Shown in pieces: positions 16,016-24,828 of a stretch of DNA of 64,000 nucleotides. Numbering within the stretch: position 1 is the stretch's first letter; each line of letters starts with the position of its first letter. The notes under the pieces are model-generated. The model saw only the letters and a list, made by a program, of their open reading frames with translations, was not told the DNA's origin and ran no database searches. Both the position numbers and the translations under genes were made by a program. The stretch is from Streptomyces sp. NBC_00670 (GTDB lineage: Bacteria; Actinomycetota; Actinomycetes; Streptomycetales; Streptomycetaceae), in the NCBI RefSeq assembly GCF_036226765.1, contig NZ_CP109017.1:1875501-1939500 (forward strand), in the 5' to 3' direction.

Positions 16016-17239
16016 CTACTCCCCCGCCGGCACCCGTTCCGTAGCCGTTCGGCCGTCGATTTCGCGCCAGAAGCCCGCGCGGATCGCGTAGCGGTCCTGT
16101 TCGTCGATCTGGTCGTCCTTGTGGGCGAGCAGGCCGAAGCGCGCCGCGTACCGCAGCAGCTCGCCGTCGATGCGGTGGGGCACCCGGGGATACATGCCGG
16201 AAAGTTTCTGCAGATGGATCTGGTCGGTCAGCCGCTCCGCCCAACGGCGGGCGAACACCTGTCCGACCTCAAGCGGGTCGCCGCCGACCGCCGTGATGTC
16301 CTCCTCGCGGTCGGCCCACCGCTGCTCCGCACTGGTGAGCTGCGCGAGCGTCGGCAGCGAGGCGGCCTCGGAGGACTCGCCCCCGGGCCGGTCGACCCAG
16401 CCCTTGTCGGAGGACCACCGCAGCGTCGCCGAGGGCGGCGGGGACGCCGGCTGCGGGCCGGGGGCGCGCAGCCCCGCGAGGTCCTTCGGCGTGGGCACAC
16501 CCTTCGCGGCGGGCAGCCCGCGCTCCCCCGAGCCGTTGCGCGGCTCGGCCGCCGCCGGGTGCCGGGGCTGCTCGGCGGGGCGTTCGGGCGCGGCGGAGAG
16601 CGAGGACTCCGGCAGCGGGGCGGAGAGGATCGCGGCGATCTCGGGCCGGGGCACGTGCGGGGGCGCGCAGATACCGCCGTACTCCTTGGCGCGTACCGCC
16701 CGGGTGATCCAGGCGCGGTCCAGGACCCGGCGTTCGTCGGCCTCGGCGACCAGGTCCTCGGACTGGTTGTAGTCGCCGTCGGCGGCCTGCACCGCCCAGA
16801 GGTGGACGGCGACGCCGTGTTCCTTGGCGGCCATCATGCCCGGCAGCAGATCGCCGTCCCCGGTGACCAGGACCACGTCGGAGCAGGCCCGGTTGCGGGC
16901 GAGTTCGGTGAGTTCCGCGTGCATGGCGGCGTCGACGCCCTTCTGCGCCCACCGTCCGTCGCTGCGGGTCAGGGCGCCGAGGCGGACGGTGACCCGGGGC
17001 ATCACGCGCAGCCTGCGGTGCTCGGGCTGCGGGACGCGGTCGGGGGCGCCGTCGAACCAGTAGATGCGCAGCAGGGGCTGCCGGGTGTCGGACTCGGCGC
17101 GGTCGCGCAGGCCCTGGATGAGGGCGGCGTGGTCGACGGTGATGCGGGAGCGGGAGGGTTCACCCGCGAGAAGGCTGGCGGCGGCCCCGAGCAGGTATCC
17201 GGCGTCCACCAGGACGATGCAGCGGTCCACGCGGTCCAC
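16016..17239 (-). CDS. NYN (PIN-like) domain putative ribonuclease
   Basis: The N-terminal 180 residues form a NYN domain of the LabA/DUF88 group, a PIN-like fold found in metal-dependent nucleases. Conserved acidic positions are visible in CIVLVDAGYLLG (about residue 13), QKGVDAAMHAELTELA and VVLVTGDGDLLPGM. A Pro/Ala-rich linker covers about residues 205-300, followed by a conserved helical C-terminal domain (WADREEDITAVGGDPLEVGQVFARRWAERL...IDGELLRYAARFGLL) that looks like a winged helix. The total is 407 aa from a GTG at 17239. RNA cleavage is inferred from the family; targets are unknown. It is separated from the ABC operon by a repeat and is monocistronic. Confidence 0.85.
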   Translation of the reverse strand: MDRVDRCIVLVDAGYLLGAAASLLAGEPSRSRITVDHAALIQGLRDRAESDTRQPLLRIYWFDGAPDRVPQPEHRRLRVMPRVTVRLGALTRSDGRWAQKGVDAAMHAELTELARNRACSDVVLVTGDGDLLPGMMAAKEHGVAVHLWAVQAADGDYNQSEDLVAEADERRVLDRAWITRAVRAKEYGGICAPPHVPRPEIAAILSAPLPESSLSAAPERPAEQPRHPAAAEPRNGSGERGLPAAKGVPTPKDLAGLRAPGPQPASPPPSATLRWSSDKGWVDRPGGESSEAASLPTLAQLTSAEQRWADREEDITAVGGDPLEVGQVFARRWAERLTDQIHLQKLSGMYPRVPHRIDGELLRYAARFGLLAHKDDQIDEQDRYAIRAGFWREIDGRTATERVPAGE

Positions 17240-17453
17240 CCTCTTTCCGGGAGGTTTGCTTCGGGCTTCCTTCGAGTCTGCCCGACGGCACGGGGGTTAA
17301 CGGTCCGAACTGGATCTTCGGCGTGGCGCACGGGCGCGTATGCCGCCAGCCACCTTGTCACACACGGTAATTGCCCGGAATGCGTTCTTTGTACGGCTGT
17401 GTGAGTCTGATCCCGTCCGACCCCCGGACCCCCTTAACAGGAGGCGAATCAGC

Positions 17454-17648
17454 ATGGCCAAGAACAAGAACCAGAACCGCAAGCAGCAGAAGAACAACGG
17501 CCCGCAGAACCGCTCCGCCCAGGCGGAACACGCGGCGGAGCAGGCGCACCGGCCCGAGCGGGAGGCGCAGGCCGCCTCCATAGCCCCGGCGGATGCGGGC
17601 CCGGCCCAGCCCGGCCGCAAGCAGCGGAAGAGCTTCGGCCACAACTGA
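17454..17648 (+). CDS. Small basic Lys/Gln/Asn-rich protein
   Basis: This 64-aa protein begins MAKNKNQNRKQQKNNGPQNRS and ends GRKQRKSFGHN. It is highly charged, without hydrophobic segments, and resembles small conserved hypothetical proteins of Streptomyces whose role is unknown. AGGAGG lies 9 nt before the ATG, a near-ideal SD, and a strong hairpin follows 14 nt after the stop, so it looks like a well-expressed single-gene unit. Nucleic-acid binding is possible from its basic composition but is not shown by any motif. Confidence 0.8.
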   Translation: MAKNKNQNRKQQKNNGPQNRSAQAEHAAEQAHRPEREAQAASIAPADAGPAQPGRKQRKSFGHN

Positions 17649-17662
17649 GGCCGGGCGTACTA

Positions 17663-17696
17663 CAAGGGGCGCATCCCGTGCGGGATGCGCCCCTTG
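17663..17696. terminator. Strong 16-bp hairpin between the small basic gene and dnaE
   Basis: CAAGGGGCGCATCCCG pairs perfectly with CGGGATGCGCCCCTTG across a 2-nt centre. It lies 14 nt after the stop at 17648, and on the other strand downstream of dnaE, so it can serve both convergent genes. Confidence 0.75.
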
Positions 17697-17843
17697 CGTG
17701 CACCTGTGCGCGCCGACCTCGGCCGGAATCCCTGCCGGGATCTCCACCGGGCGTTCACGTCGGCCCCTCAACCCACCGGGCCGGACAGGCCCTCGGCCCG
17801 GCGGGCCGGGTGAGCCTGACGGGCCCGGCGGTCCGGGCGGGTC

Positions 17844-20800
17844 TCAACCCGCCAGGCAGGACGGGCCGAGCAGCACCTTGAGGTCGCCGAAGAGCGCCGG
17901 GTCCGGCTTCACCCGGTGCCGGTCGAGCCGGAGGACCGTGGTCTTGCGGGGGCCCTGGAGCTTGATCCGCACCTCGCTGTCGCCCTTGTGGTGACTGAGG
18001 ATCTCGCCGAGCCGGCTGACCATGGGCGGAGTGACCCTGGTGGCCGGGATGGTGAGCACCACCGGCGCGTTGGTCCCCGCGTTGGACAGGTCGGGCACCT
18101 GGAGCTCCATCGCGACCAGCCGCGGCACGTCCTCCCGCTTGTCGAGCCGGCCCTTGACGAACACCACGGCGTCCTCGACCAGTTGCGTCGAGACCAGCTG
18201 GTACGTCGCCGGGAAGAACATGCACTCCAGGGAGCCGGCCAGGTCCTCGACGGTGGCGATCGCCCAGGCGTTGCCCTGCTTGGTCATCTTGCGCTGCAAC
18301 CCGGAGATGATGCCGCCGATGGTGACGACCGCGCCGTCCCCGAAGTCGCCGCCGGTGAGCTGGGCGATGCCCGCGTCGGCCTTGTCGGACAGCACGTGCT
18401 CCAGGCCGAAGAGGGGGTGGTCGGAGACGTAGAGGCCGAGCATCTCCCGCTCCTGGGCGAGCAGATACGTCTTGTCCCACTCGTCGGGCGAGAACTCCAC
18501 GTCGAGCCCGAAGCCCGGCTCGCTGGTGTCGGCGTCGCCCATGCCGCCGAAGAGGTCGAACTGGCCCTCGGCCTCCTTGCGCTTGACCGCGACCACGTTG
18601 TCGATCATCGGTTCGTACTGGGCGGTGAGCCCCTTGCGGGTGTGCCCCATGGAGTCGAAGGCGCCCGCCTTGATGAGGGATTCCGTGGTCCGCTTGTTGC
18701 AGACGACGGCCTCGACCTTGTCCAGGTAGTCCGGGAAGGAGGCGTACTTCCCCTTCGCCTTGCGGGACTTGATGATCGAGTCGACCACGTTGGTGCCGAC
18801 GTTGCGCACCGCGGAGAGGCCGAAGAGGATCACGTCGTCGCCCTGGGCGGCGAAGTTGGACTCCGACTCGTTGACGTTGGGCGGGAGCACCTTGATGCCC
18901 ATGCGCCGGCACTCGTTGAGGTAGACGGCCGACTTGTCCTTGTCGTCCTTGACCGAGGTGAGCAGTCCGGCCATGTACTCGGCCGGGTAGTTGGCCTTCA
19001 GGTAGGCCGTCCAGTACGAGACCAGGCCGTACGCGGCGGAGTGCGCCTTGTTGAAGGCGTAGCCGGCGAACGGGACCAGGACGTCCCACAGGGCCTGGAT
19101 CGCCTCGTCGCTGTAGCCGTTCTTCTTGGCGCCGGCCTGGAAGATGGTGAAGTTCTTCGCCAGCTCGTCGGCCTTCTTCTTGCCCATCACGCGACGGAGG
19201 ATGTCGGCCTCGCCGAGCGAGTACCCGGCGATGATCTGGGCGGCCTTCTGCACCTGCTCCTGGTAGACGATCAGGCCGTAGGTGACGTCCAGGACCTCCT
19301 TGAGCGGGGCCTCCAGCTCGGGGTGGATCGGGGTGATCTCCTGGGCGCCGTTCTTGCGCAGCGCGTAGTTGGTGTGCGAGTCCATGCCCATGGGGCCGGG
19401 CCGGTAGAGCGCCGAGACGGCGGAGATGTCCTCGAAGTTGTCGGGCTTCATCAGGCGCAGCAGGGAGCGCATGGGACCGCCGTCGAACTGGAAGACCCCG
19501 AGGGTGTCGCCGCGCTGGAGCAGTTCGAAGGTCTTGGGGTCGTCCAGCGGCAGCGACAGCAGGTCGATGTCGAGGCCCTTGTTGGCCTTCACCATCTTGA
19601 CCGCGTCGTCCATGATCGTCAGGTTGCGCAGGCCGAGGAAGTCCATCTTCAGCAGGCCGAGCGACTCGCAGCTCGGGTAGTCCCACTGCGTGATGGTCAC
19701 GTTGTCGGTGTGCCGGACCCAGACGGGCACGTGCTCGGTGATGGTCTCGCTGGACATGATCACGCCGGCGGCGTGCACGCCCATCTGCCGGACCAGGCCC
19801 TCGACGCCCTTGGCGGTGTCGATGACCTTCTTGACGTCCGGTTCGTTCTCGTACATCCCGCGGACCTCGCCGGCCTCGCTGTAGCGGGGGTGCGAGGGAT
19901 CGGTGATGCCGTTGAGGTCGATGCCCTTGCCGAGGACGTCGGCGGGCATCGCCTTGGTGATGCGGTCGCCCATCGCGTACGGGTAGCCCAGGACGCGCGC
20001 GGAGTCCTTGATGGCGTTCTTGGCCTTGATCTTGCCGTAGGTGCCGATCATGGCGACCTTGTCGGCGCCGTACTTCTCGGTGACGTACCGGATGACCTCG
20101 ACGCGCCTGCGCTCGTCGAAGTCGATGTCGACGTCGGGCATGGAGACGCGCTCGGGGTTGAGGAACCGCTCGAAGATCAGGCCGTGCGGAATGGGGTCGA
20201 GGTCGGTGATGCCCATGGCGTAGGCGACGATCGAGCCGGCCGCGGAGCCCCGCCCGGGGCCGACGGCGATGCCGTTGTTCTTGGCCCACATGATGAAGTC
20301 GGCGACGACGAGGAAGTAGCCCGGGAACCCCATCTGGATGATGACGTCCATCTCGTACTCGACCTGCTTCTGGCGGTCCTCGGGGATGCCGCCGGGGAAG
20401 CGGCGCTCCATGCCGCGGCGGACCTCCTCCTTGAACCAGGTGACCTCGGTGTAGCCCTCGGGGATGTCGAACTTGGGCATCAGGTCGCGCTTCTCGAACA
20501 TGCCCGTGGTGTCGACCTGTTCGGCGACCAGGAGGGTGTTGCGGCAGCCCTCCTGCCAGGCGTCCGAGGAGTCGATGGCGTACATCTCGTCCGTGGACTT
20601 CAGGTAGTAGCCGGTGCCGTCGAACTTGAAGCGGTCGGGGTCGGAGAGGTTCTTGCCGGTCTGGATGCACAGCAGGGCGTCGTGGGCGCTCGCCTCGTGC
20701 GCGTAGGTGTAGTGCGAGTCGTTGGTGACCAGCGGGGGGATGCCGAGCTTCCTGCCGATCTCCAGGAGGCCGTCGCGGACCCGGTGCTCGATGTCGATGC

Positions 20801-21383
20801 CGTGGTCCATCAGCTCCAGGAAGTAGCGGTCCTTGCCGAAGATGTCCTGGTACTCGGCGGCCGACTTCAGGGCCTCGTCGTACTGGCCGAGGCGCAGCCG
20901 GGTCTGCAGTTCGCCCGAGGGGCAGCCGGTGGAGGCGATGAGCCCCTCGGACCACTGGGAGATGGTCTCCTTGTCCATACGGGGCCACTTCTGCAGCCAG
21001 CCCTCGGCGTAGGCGTCGGAGGAGAGCCGGAAGAGGTTGTGCAGTCCGGTGGCGTTGGCCGCCCAGATCGTCTTGTGGGTGTAACCACCCGAACCGGACA
21101 CGTCGTCCCGCTTCTGGTGCGGCTGGCCCCAGCGGATCTTGCGCTTGTTGCGCCGGGACTCGGGGGCGACGTACGCCTCGATGCCGATGATCGGCGTCAC
21201 GCCCGCCTTCTTCGCGGAGTGGAAGAAGTCGTACGCCCCGTGCAGGTTGCCGTGGTCGGACATGGCGATGTGCGTCATCCCCATCTCGTCGCAGGCCTTG
21301 AACATGTCGTTCAGCCGCGCGGCGCCGTCCAGCATCGAGTACTGGGTGTGGACGTGCAGGTGCGTGAACGGCGGCTTCGACAC
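17844..21383 (-). CDS. dnaE: DNA polymerase III alpha subunit
   Basis: DnaE is the main replicative polymerase subunit. The GTG at 21383 gives 1179 aa, the length I recall for Streptomyces DnaE1, and is preceded by GGAGG at 9 nt; a longer frame from 21398 is rejected. The N-terminal PHP domain is intact (FTHLHVHTQYSMLDGA, IAMSDHGNLHGAYDF), matching actinobacterial DnaE1 enzymes whose PHP domain proofreads. The polymerase core has VGPGRGSAAGS and the catalytic acids in MPDVDIDFDERRR. The C-terminus carries an OB domain (VVTIGGIISGLQRKMTK) and a tail ending GDLKVLLGPSCLAG. It is monocistronic, with a candidate -10 (TAGACT, reverse of 21448-21453) about 60 nt upstream. Confidence 0.97.
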   Translation of the reverse strand: MSKPPFTHLHVHTQYSMLDGAARLNDMFKACDEMGMTHIAMSDHGNLHGAYDFFHSAKKAGVTPIIGIEAYVAPESRRNKRKIRWGQPHQKRDDVSGSGGYTHKTIWAANATGLHNLFRLSSDAYAEGWLQKWPRMDKETISQWSEGLIASTGCPSGELQTRLRLGQYDEALKSAAEYQDIFGKDRYFLELMDHGIDIEHRVRDGLLEIGRKLGIPPLVTNDSHYTYAHEASAHDALLCIQTGKNLSDPDRFKFDGTGYYLKSTDEMYAIDSSDAWQEGCRNTLLVAEQVDTTGMFEKRDLMPKFDIPEGYTEVTWFKEEVRRGMERRFPGGIPEDRQKQVEYEMDVIIQMGFPGYFLVVADFIMWAKNNGIAVGPGRGSAAGSIVAYAMGITDLDPIPHGLIFERFLNPERVSMPDVDIDFDERRRVEVIRYVTEKYGADKVAMIGTYGKIKAKNAIKDSARVLGYPYAMGDRITKAMPADVLGKGIDLNGITDPSHPRYSEAGEVRGMYENEPDVKKVIDTAKGVEGLVRQMGVHAAGVIMSSETITEHVPVWVRHTDNVTITQWDYPSCESLGLLKMDFLGLRNLTIMDDAVKMVKANKGLDIDLLSLPLDDPKTFELLQRGDTLGVFQFDGGPMRSLLRLMKPDNFEDISAVSALYRPGPMGMDSHTNYALRKNGAQEITPIHPELEAPLKEVLDVTYGLIVYQEQVQKAAQIIAGYSLGEADILRRVMGKKKADELAKNFTIFQAGAKKNGYSDEAIQALWDVLVPFAGYAFNKAHSAAYGLVSYWTAYLKANYPAEYMAGLLTSVKDDKDKSAVYLNECRRMGIKVLPPNVNESESNFAAQGDDVILFGLSAVRNVGTNVVDSIIKSRKAKGKYASFPDYLDKVEAVVCNKRTTESLIKAGAFDSMGHTRKGLTAQYEPMIDNVVAVKRKEAEGQFDLFGGMGDADTSEPGFGLDVEFSPDEWDKTYLLAQEREMLGLYVSDHPLFGLEHVLSDKADAGIAQLTGGDFGDGAVVTIGGIISGLQRKMTKQGNAWAIATVEDLAGSLECMFFPATYQLVSTQLVEDAVVFVKGRLDKREDVPRLVAMELQVPDLSNAGTNAPVVLTIPATRVTPPMVSRLGEILSHHKGDSEVRIKLQGPRKTTVLRLDRHRVKPDPALFGDLKVLLGPSCLAG

Positions 21384-21447
21384 GGTTTCGGCCTCCAACG
21401 GAAACGAGGGGCGACGGGCTGGCGGACAGTCCGGGGGTCAGCTCGGA

Positions 21448-21453
21448 AGTCTA
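21448..21453 (-). promoter_or_regulatory. Candidate -10 element for dnaE (TAGACT)
   Basis: TAGACT on the minus strand lies 64 nt upstream of the dnaE GTG, giving a leader of roughly 55-60 nt that includes the SD. The -35 region is not recognisable. The rest of the 274-bp dnaE-DUF2252 spacer shows no gene. Confidence 0.35.
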
Positions 21454-21657
21454 TGCCCCGGCACTGACACCGGCGGGCCCCCTCCGCGTACCTTCGTGCG
21501 GGGGCCGCGCGTGTCGTCCGGGCGCGCGCGGCGCGGGCACTTCCGGTGGCCGTCGCGCGTTGGAAGGACCGGCGGGGCGACCGCCCGTCGTCCGGCCCGG
21601 CGGACGTCGCCCCCGTCACATCTGTCACGCACCACCTGCACCTGGAGGCACCCAGCG

Positions 21658-22992
21658 ATGTCGGTCCCGCAGCTCACCGCCGAGCACCGCGGCGAGGAGA
21701 TCCTCGCCGTCTTCGACACCGCCTTCGGCCGGCTCCTGGCCGCCGACCCGGCCGCGTTCCGCGTGAAGTTCCGCAAGATGGCGGCCTCCGCGTTCGCCTT
21801 CTACCGGGGCACGGCGTGCCTCTTCTACCACGACCTGGACGCGGCGGGCGACGGCGACTTCACGGGCTCCTACCTGGACGAGCGCACCTCCCGGGTGTGG
21901 ATCCACGGCGACCTGCACGCGGAGAACTTCGGCACGTACATGGACGCCAACGGCCGGCTGATCTTCAACGTGAACGACTTCGACGAGGCGTACGTCGGCC
22001 CCTTCACCTGGGACCTGAAGCGGCTGGCCGCCTCGGTCGCCCTGATCGGGTACGCCAAGGCGCTCAGCGACGAGCAGATCTCCGAGCTGGTCGGCGTCTA
22101 CGCGGGCGCCTACCGGGAGCGCGTCCACGCCCTGGCCACCGGTGCCAAGGACGACGAGGTGCCGCCGTTCACCCTGGACACCGCCCAGGGCCCGCTGCTC
22201 GACGCGCTGCGCGACGCCCGCTCGCTGACCCGCTTCGGCCTGCTGGACTCGATGACGGAGATCCGCGACTTCGAGCGCCGCTTCGCGCCCGGCGGCGGCT
22301 CCATCGAGCTGGACGCCGCCACCCGCTACAAGGTGCTCGCCGCCTTCGACGGCTATCTGGAGACGCTGCCGGAGTCCTCCCTGACCCGCCCCGACTCCTA
22401 CCGTGTGAAGGACGTCGTGGGCCGCCGGGGCATCGGCATCGGCTCGGCCGGGCTGCCCTCGTACAACATCCTCCTGGAGGGCAACAGCGACGCCCTGGAG
22501 AACGACGTCGTCATCTACATCAAGCAGGCCCAGACCCCGGCCGTCTCCCGGCACATCACGGACCGGGCGATCAGCGACTACTTCCAGCACGAGGGCCACC
22601 GCACGGTGATCTCCCAGCGCGCCCTCCAGGCGCACGCCGACCCCTGGCTGGGCTGGACGGAGCTGGACGGCGCCGGGCAACTGGTCGCCGAGGTGTCGCC
22701 GTACGCCGTGGACCTGGACTGGGGCGACATCGACGACCCGGAGGAGATCGCCGCCGTCGTCGCCGACCTGGGCCGGGCCACCGCCACGATGCACGCGGCG
22801 GCGGACGACCAGTCCGGCGAGTCCCTGGTGCCGTTCTCCACCGAGCGGGCCATTGACGCCGCGATCGCCGCCGACGAGGACGGCTTCGCGGCCCTCCTGG
22901 TCGACTTCGCGCACAGCTACGGCGCACGCGCGCGTGCCGATCACCAGATCTTCGTCGACCTGTTCCGCAACGGCCGGATCCCCGGCCTCTGA
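21658..22992 (+). CDS. DUF2252 family protein (kinase-like fold)
   Basis: This 444-aa cytosolic protein belongs to DUF2252, distantly related to protein-kinase-like phosphotransferases. The key segment VWIHGDLHAENFGTYMDANGRLIFNVNDFDEAYVGPFTWDLKRLA holds a GDLHxEN catalytic-loop motif and an NDFDE metal-binding motif. A lysine in VIYIKQAQTP may be the ATP-contacting residue, and the C-terminal end has ATATMHAAADDQ and SYGARARADHQIFVDLF, typical of the family. The ATG at 21658 has GGAGG at 9 nt. No substrate is known. A hairpin follows the stop, so it is probably a single-gene unit, transcribed divergently from dnaE. Confidence 0.88.
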   Translation: MSVPQLTAEHRGEEILAVFDTAFGRLLAADPAAFRVKFRKMAASAFAFYRGTACLFYHDLDAAGDGDFTGSYLDERTSRVWIHGDLHAENFGTYMDANGRLIFNVNDFDEAYVGPFTWDLKRLAASVALIGYAKALSDEQISELVGVYAGAYRERVHALATGAKDDEVPPFTLDTAQGPLLDALRDARSLTRFGLLDSMTEIRDFERRFAPGGGSIELDAATRYKVLAAFDGYLETLPESSLTRPDSYRVKDVVGRRGIGIGSAGLPSYNILLEGNSDALENDVVIYIKQAQTPAVSRHITDRAISDYFQHEGHRTVISQRALQAHADPWLGWTELDGAGQLVAEVSPYAVDLDWGDIDDPEEIAAVVADLGRATATMHAAADDQSGESLVPFSTERAIDAAIAADEDGFAALLVDFAHSYGARARADHQIFVDLFRNGRIPGL

Positions 22993-23043
22993 CCCGGCCC
23001 GTGACCGCCCGGCCGGGCCCCCTCCCGGCCTCCGCCACCACAA

Positions 23044-23090
23044 CGCTCCGGTAACGCACAGCTCCCCTTTAGGGGGCGCTTACCGGAGCG
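23044..23090 (+). terminator. Terminator hairpin after the DUF2252 gene
   Basis: CGCTCCGGTAA and TTACCGGAGCG pair over 11 bp, enclosing a smaller CCCC-TTTA-GGGG hairpin. It begins about 50 nt after the stop and ends 21 nt before the next gene. Confidence 0.65.
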
Positions 23091-23111
23091 CATGGGACAC
23101 TCTCCAGCGCG

Positions 23112-23807
23112 ATGGACATATCAGCGAACCACCTCAGAGCCGTACGCGCGGCGCTGTTCACGGCGATCGTCGTGACACTCGGCACCGCGTCGCACGTGCT
23201 GCTGTCCGGGGTCCCGCTGCCGACCGGCACGGTGGCCGCGACCGCTGCCGCCGTGTTCGCCGTCGCCTACGCCCTGGCCGGCCGCGAGCGCGGCTTCGGG
23301 CGGATCGCGGCGCTCCTCGTCCCGCTGGAACTGGGCGCCGACACGGTCTTCACCACCGGCCAGCACGCCTGCTACGGCGCCGCGGGCGGCCCCGTCACCG
23401 GGCCGCTGCGCTCGGTCGGCTGGGACGTGCTGTGCCGCGGCGGCGGGGTCGGCACCCCGCTCACCCACATGACCGGCTCCGGCACCGCACGGGTCTCCAC
23501 GCTGCTCGCCGACCCGGCCACCGCCTGGCTGCTGCTGGCCGCCCATGTGACCGTGGGGCTGCTCGCGGCCGCCTGGCTGCGCCGCGGCGAGCGGGCCCTG
23601 GCCCAGCTGCTGCGCGCGGCCGCCGCGGTCACCTTCCGGCCGCTGCTGCTCGCGGTCGCCGCGGTCACGGTACGGCGCCGCACGGCGGGCCGCACGGCGC
23701 TTCCCGCGCACCCGGCGGCTCCCGCACCGCGCGCCCGGCTGTTCGCGCACTCCCTGGGCCTGCGGGGCCCGCCGTGCCCGGCCCTGCCCGTCCCCTCGCT
23801 CGGCTGA
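23112..23807 (+). CDS. Hypothetical membrane protein upstream of the DsbA-like gene
   Basis: This 231-aa protein has four to five hydrophobic helices (AALFTAIVVTLGTASHVLLSG, GTVAATAAAVFAVAYALAG, IAALLVPLELGADTVF, TAWLLLAAHVTVGLLAAAWL, AVTFRPLLLAVAAVTV) and a C-terminal cytosolic tail with SLGLRGPPCPALPVPSLG. Cysteines occur in GQHACYGAAGG and WDVLCRGGG. I do not recognise a characterised family; similar proteins are annotated as integral membrane proteins in Streptomyces. The ATG at 23112 has no SD, and CACTCT 8 nt before it could be a leaderless -10. The thiol-disulfide protein starts 108 nt downstream, so shared expression is possible. Confidence 0.7.
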   Translation: MDISANHLRAVRAALFTAIVVTLGTASHVLLSGVPLPTGTVAATAAAVFAVAYALAGRERGFGRIAALLVPLELGADTVFTTGQHACYGAAGGPVTGPLRSVGWDVLCRGGGVGTPLTHMTGSGTARVSTLLADPATAWLLLAAHVTVGLLAAAWLRRGERALAQLLRAAAAVTFRPLLLAVAAVTVRRRTAGRTALPAHPAAPAPRARLFAHSLGLRGPPCPALPVPSLG

Positions 23808-23914
23808 GGCGCACGCGCCCCCGGACGGAGCGGGACGGCACCCGAGCACGCCCCCACCCCGACAGGCATTCCGCGTACCCGACCGGTACGCGCGTTCCCA
23901 CGGAGATCACCCAC

Positions 23915-24727
23915 ATGAGCAAGCGAAACAGCGCGGCGGCGAAGACGGCGGCCCGGGAGCGGCTGCGCCAGGAGCGCGAGCGCCAGGCCAAGCGCGACAA
24001 GGTCAAGCGGCAGGTCATCGTGGCCGGCTCCATAGTCGCCGTGCTGGCGATAGCCGGCGGCATCAGCTACGCGGTCGTGCAGGGCAACAAGCCCGGCTAC
24101 TGGGAGGCCGCGAAGGACGACAAGCTCGTCAAGCCGGCCCACACCAGCGGCAAGGACGGCCTGACCGTCGTCATCGGCAAGGACAGCGCCAAGAAGACCC
24201 TCGAGATGTACGAGGACCCGCGCTGCCCGATCTGCGCGAGCTTCGAGCAGACCGTCGGCCCGACCGTCCACAAGGGCGTCGAGGACGGCAAGTACAAGAT
24301 CCAGTACATCGGTGCCACGTTCATCGACACCAACAGCCAGGGCGAGGGCTCCAAGAACGCGCTGAGCGCGATGGGTGCCGCCCTCAACGTCAGCACCGAC
24401 GCGTTCGCCGACTACAAGACGGCCCTCTACTCCAAGAAGTGGCACCCCGAGGAGACCGAGGACAAGTTCAAGGACGACGCCTACCTGATCAAGGTCGCCA
24501 ACACCGTGCCCGCGCTGAAGGACAACGCGGCGTTCCAGAAGGCGGTCAAGAACGGCACCTACGACAAGTGGGCGCTGGACATGTCGGCGAAGTTCGACAA
24601 GAGCGGCGTGAACGGCACCCCGACGCTCAAGATGGACGGCAAGACGCTGACCGGCTCCGACGGGCAGAACGCACCCATGACGGTGGACGACTTCAACACC
24701 GCCATCGACAAGGCGCTGGCGTCCTGA
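23915..24727 (+). CDS. Membrane-anchored DsbA-like thioredoxin-fold protein
   Basis: This 270-aa protein probably acts in disulfide exchange outside the membrane. A basic N-terminus of about 33 residues is followed by a single anchor (VIVAGSIVAVLAIAGGISYAVV), so the bulk faces outward. The thioredoxin-like domain begins near residue 80 with LTVVIGKDSAKKTLEMYEDPRCPICASFEQ, containing the redox motif CPIC. A helical insertion (NALSAMGAALNVSTDAFADYKTAL) and the cis-Pro segment VNGTPTLKMDGKTL follow, the DsbA/thioredoxin_4 arrangement. The ATG at 23915 has GGAGAT upstream. Substrates are not known; the partner could be a VKOR/DsbB-type enzyme elsewhere or the adjacent membrane protein (inference). 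Confidence 0.9.
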   Translation: MSKRNSAAAKTAARERLRQERERQAKRDKVKRQVIVAGSIVAVLAIAGGISYAVVQGNKPGYWEAAKDDKLVKPAHTSGKDGLTVVIGKDSAKKTLEMYEDPRCPICASFEQTVGPTVHKGVEDGKYKIQYIGATFIDTNSQGEGSKNALSAMGAALNVSTDAFADYKTALYSKKWHPEETEDKFKDDAYLIKVANTVPALKDNAAFQKAVKNGTYDKWALDMSAKFDKSGVNGTPTLKMDGKTLTGSDGQNAPMTVDDFNTAIDKALAS

Positions 24728-24764
24728 CGCCGGACACCCTGAGGCCCTGACGTCGCCGGCCGAA

Positions 24765-24796
24765 CAGCGGGCGGACTTTGACGAGTTCGCCCGCTG
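24765..24796 (+). terminator. Hairpin after the DsbA-like gene
   Basis: CAGCGGGCG and CGCCCGCTG form a perfect 9-bp stem around a 14-nt loop, 38 nt after the stop and just before the next promoter. Confidence 0.5.
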
Positions 24797-24814
24797 GCGG
24801 CCGGTTCCGGACAC

Positions 24815-24820
24815 TAGCCT
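24815..24820 (+). promoter_or_regulatory. Leaderless promoter -10 element (TAGCCT)
   Basis: TAGCCT ends 8 nt before the GTG of the PhoD-like gene. No SD is present, which points to a leaderless transcript. No matching -35 at the usual distance is seen. Confidence 0.5.
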
Positions 24821-24828
24821 GATCGTCC

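Noticed and set aside
17755..21467. Very long open frames on both strands across the dnaE region
   Set aside because: They are out-of-frame products of high GC content, with Arg/Pro/Gly- or Val-Asp-Gly-rich translations and no domains. The dnaE frame explains the region completely.
24778..24783. TTGACG as a -35 element for the PhoD-like gene
   Set aside because: It is 31 bp from the TAGCCT -10, far beyond the usual 16-19 bp spacing, and lies inside the terminator hairpin.
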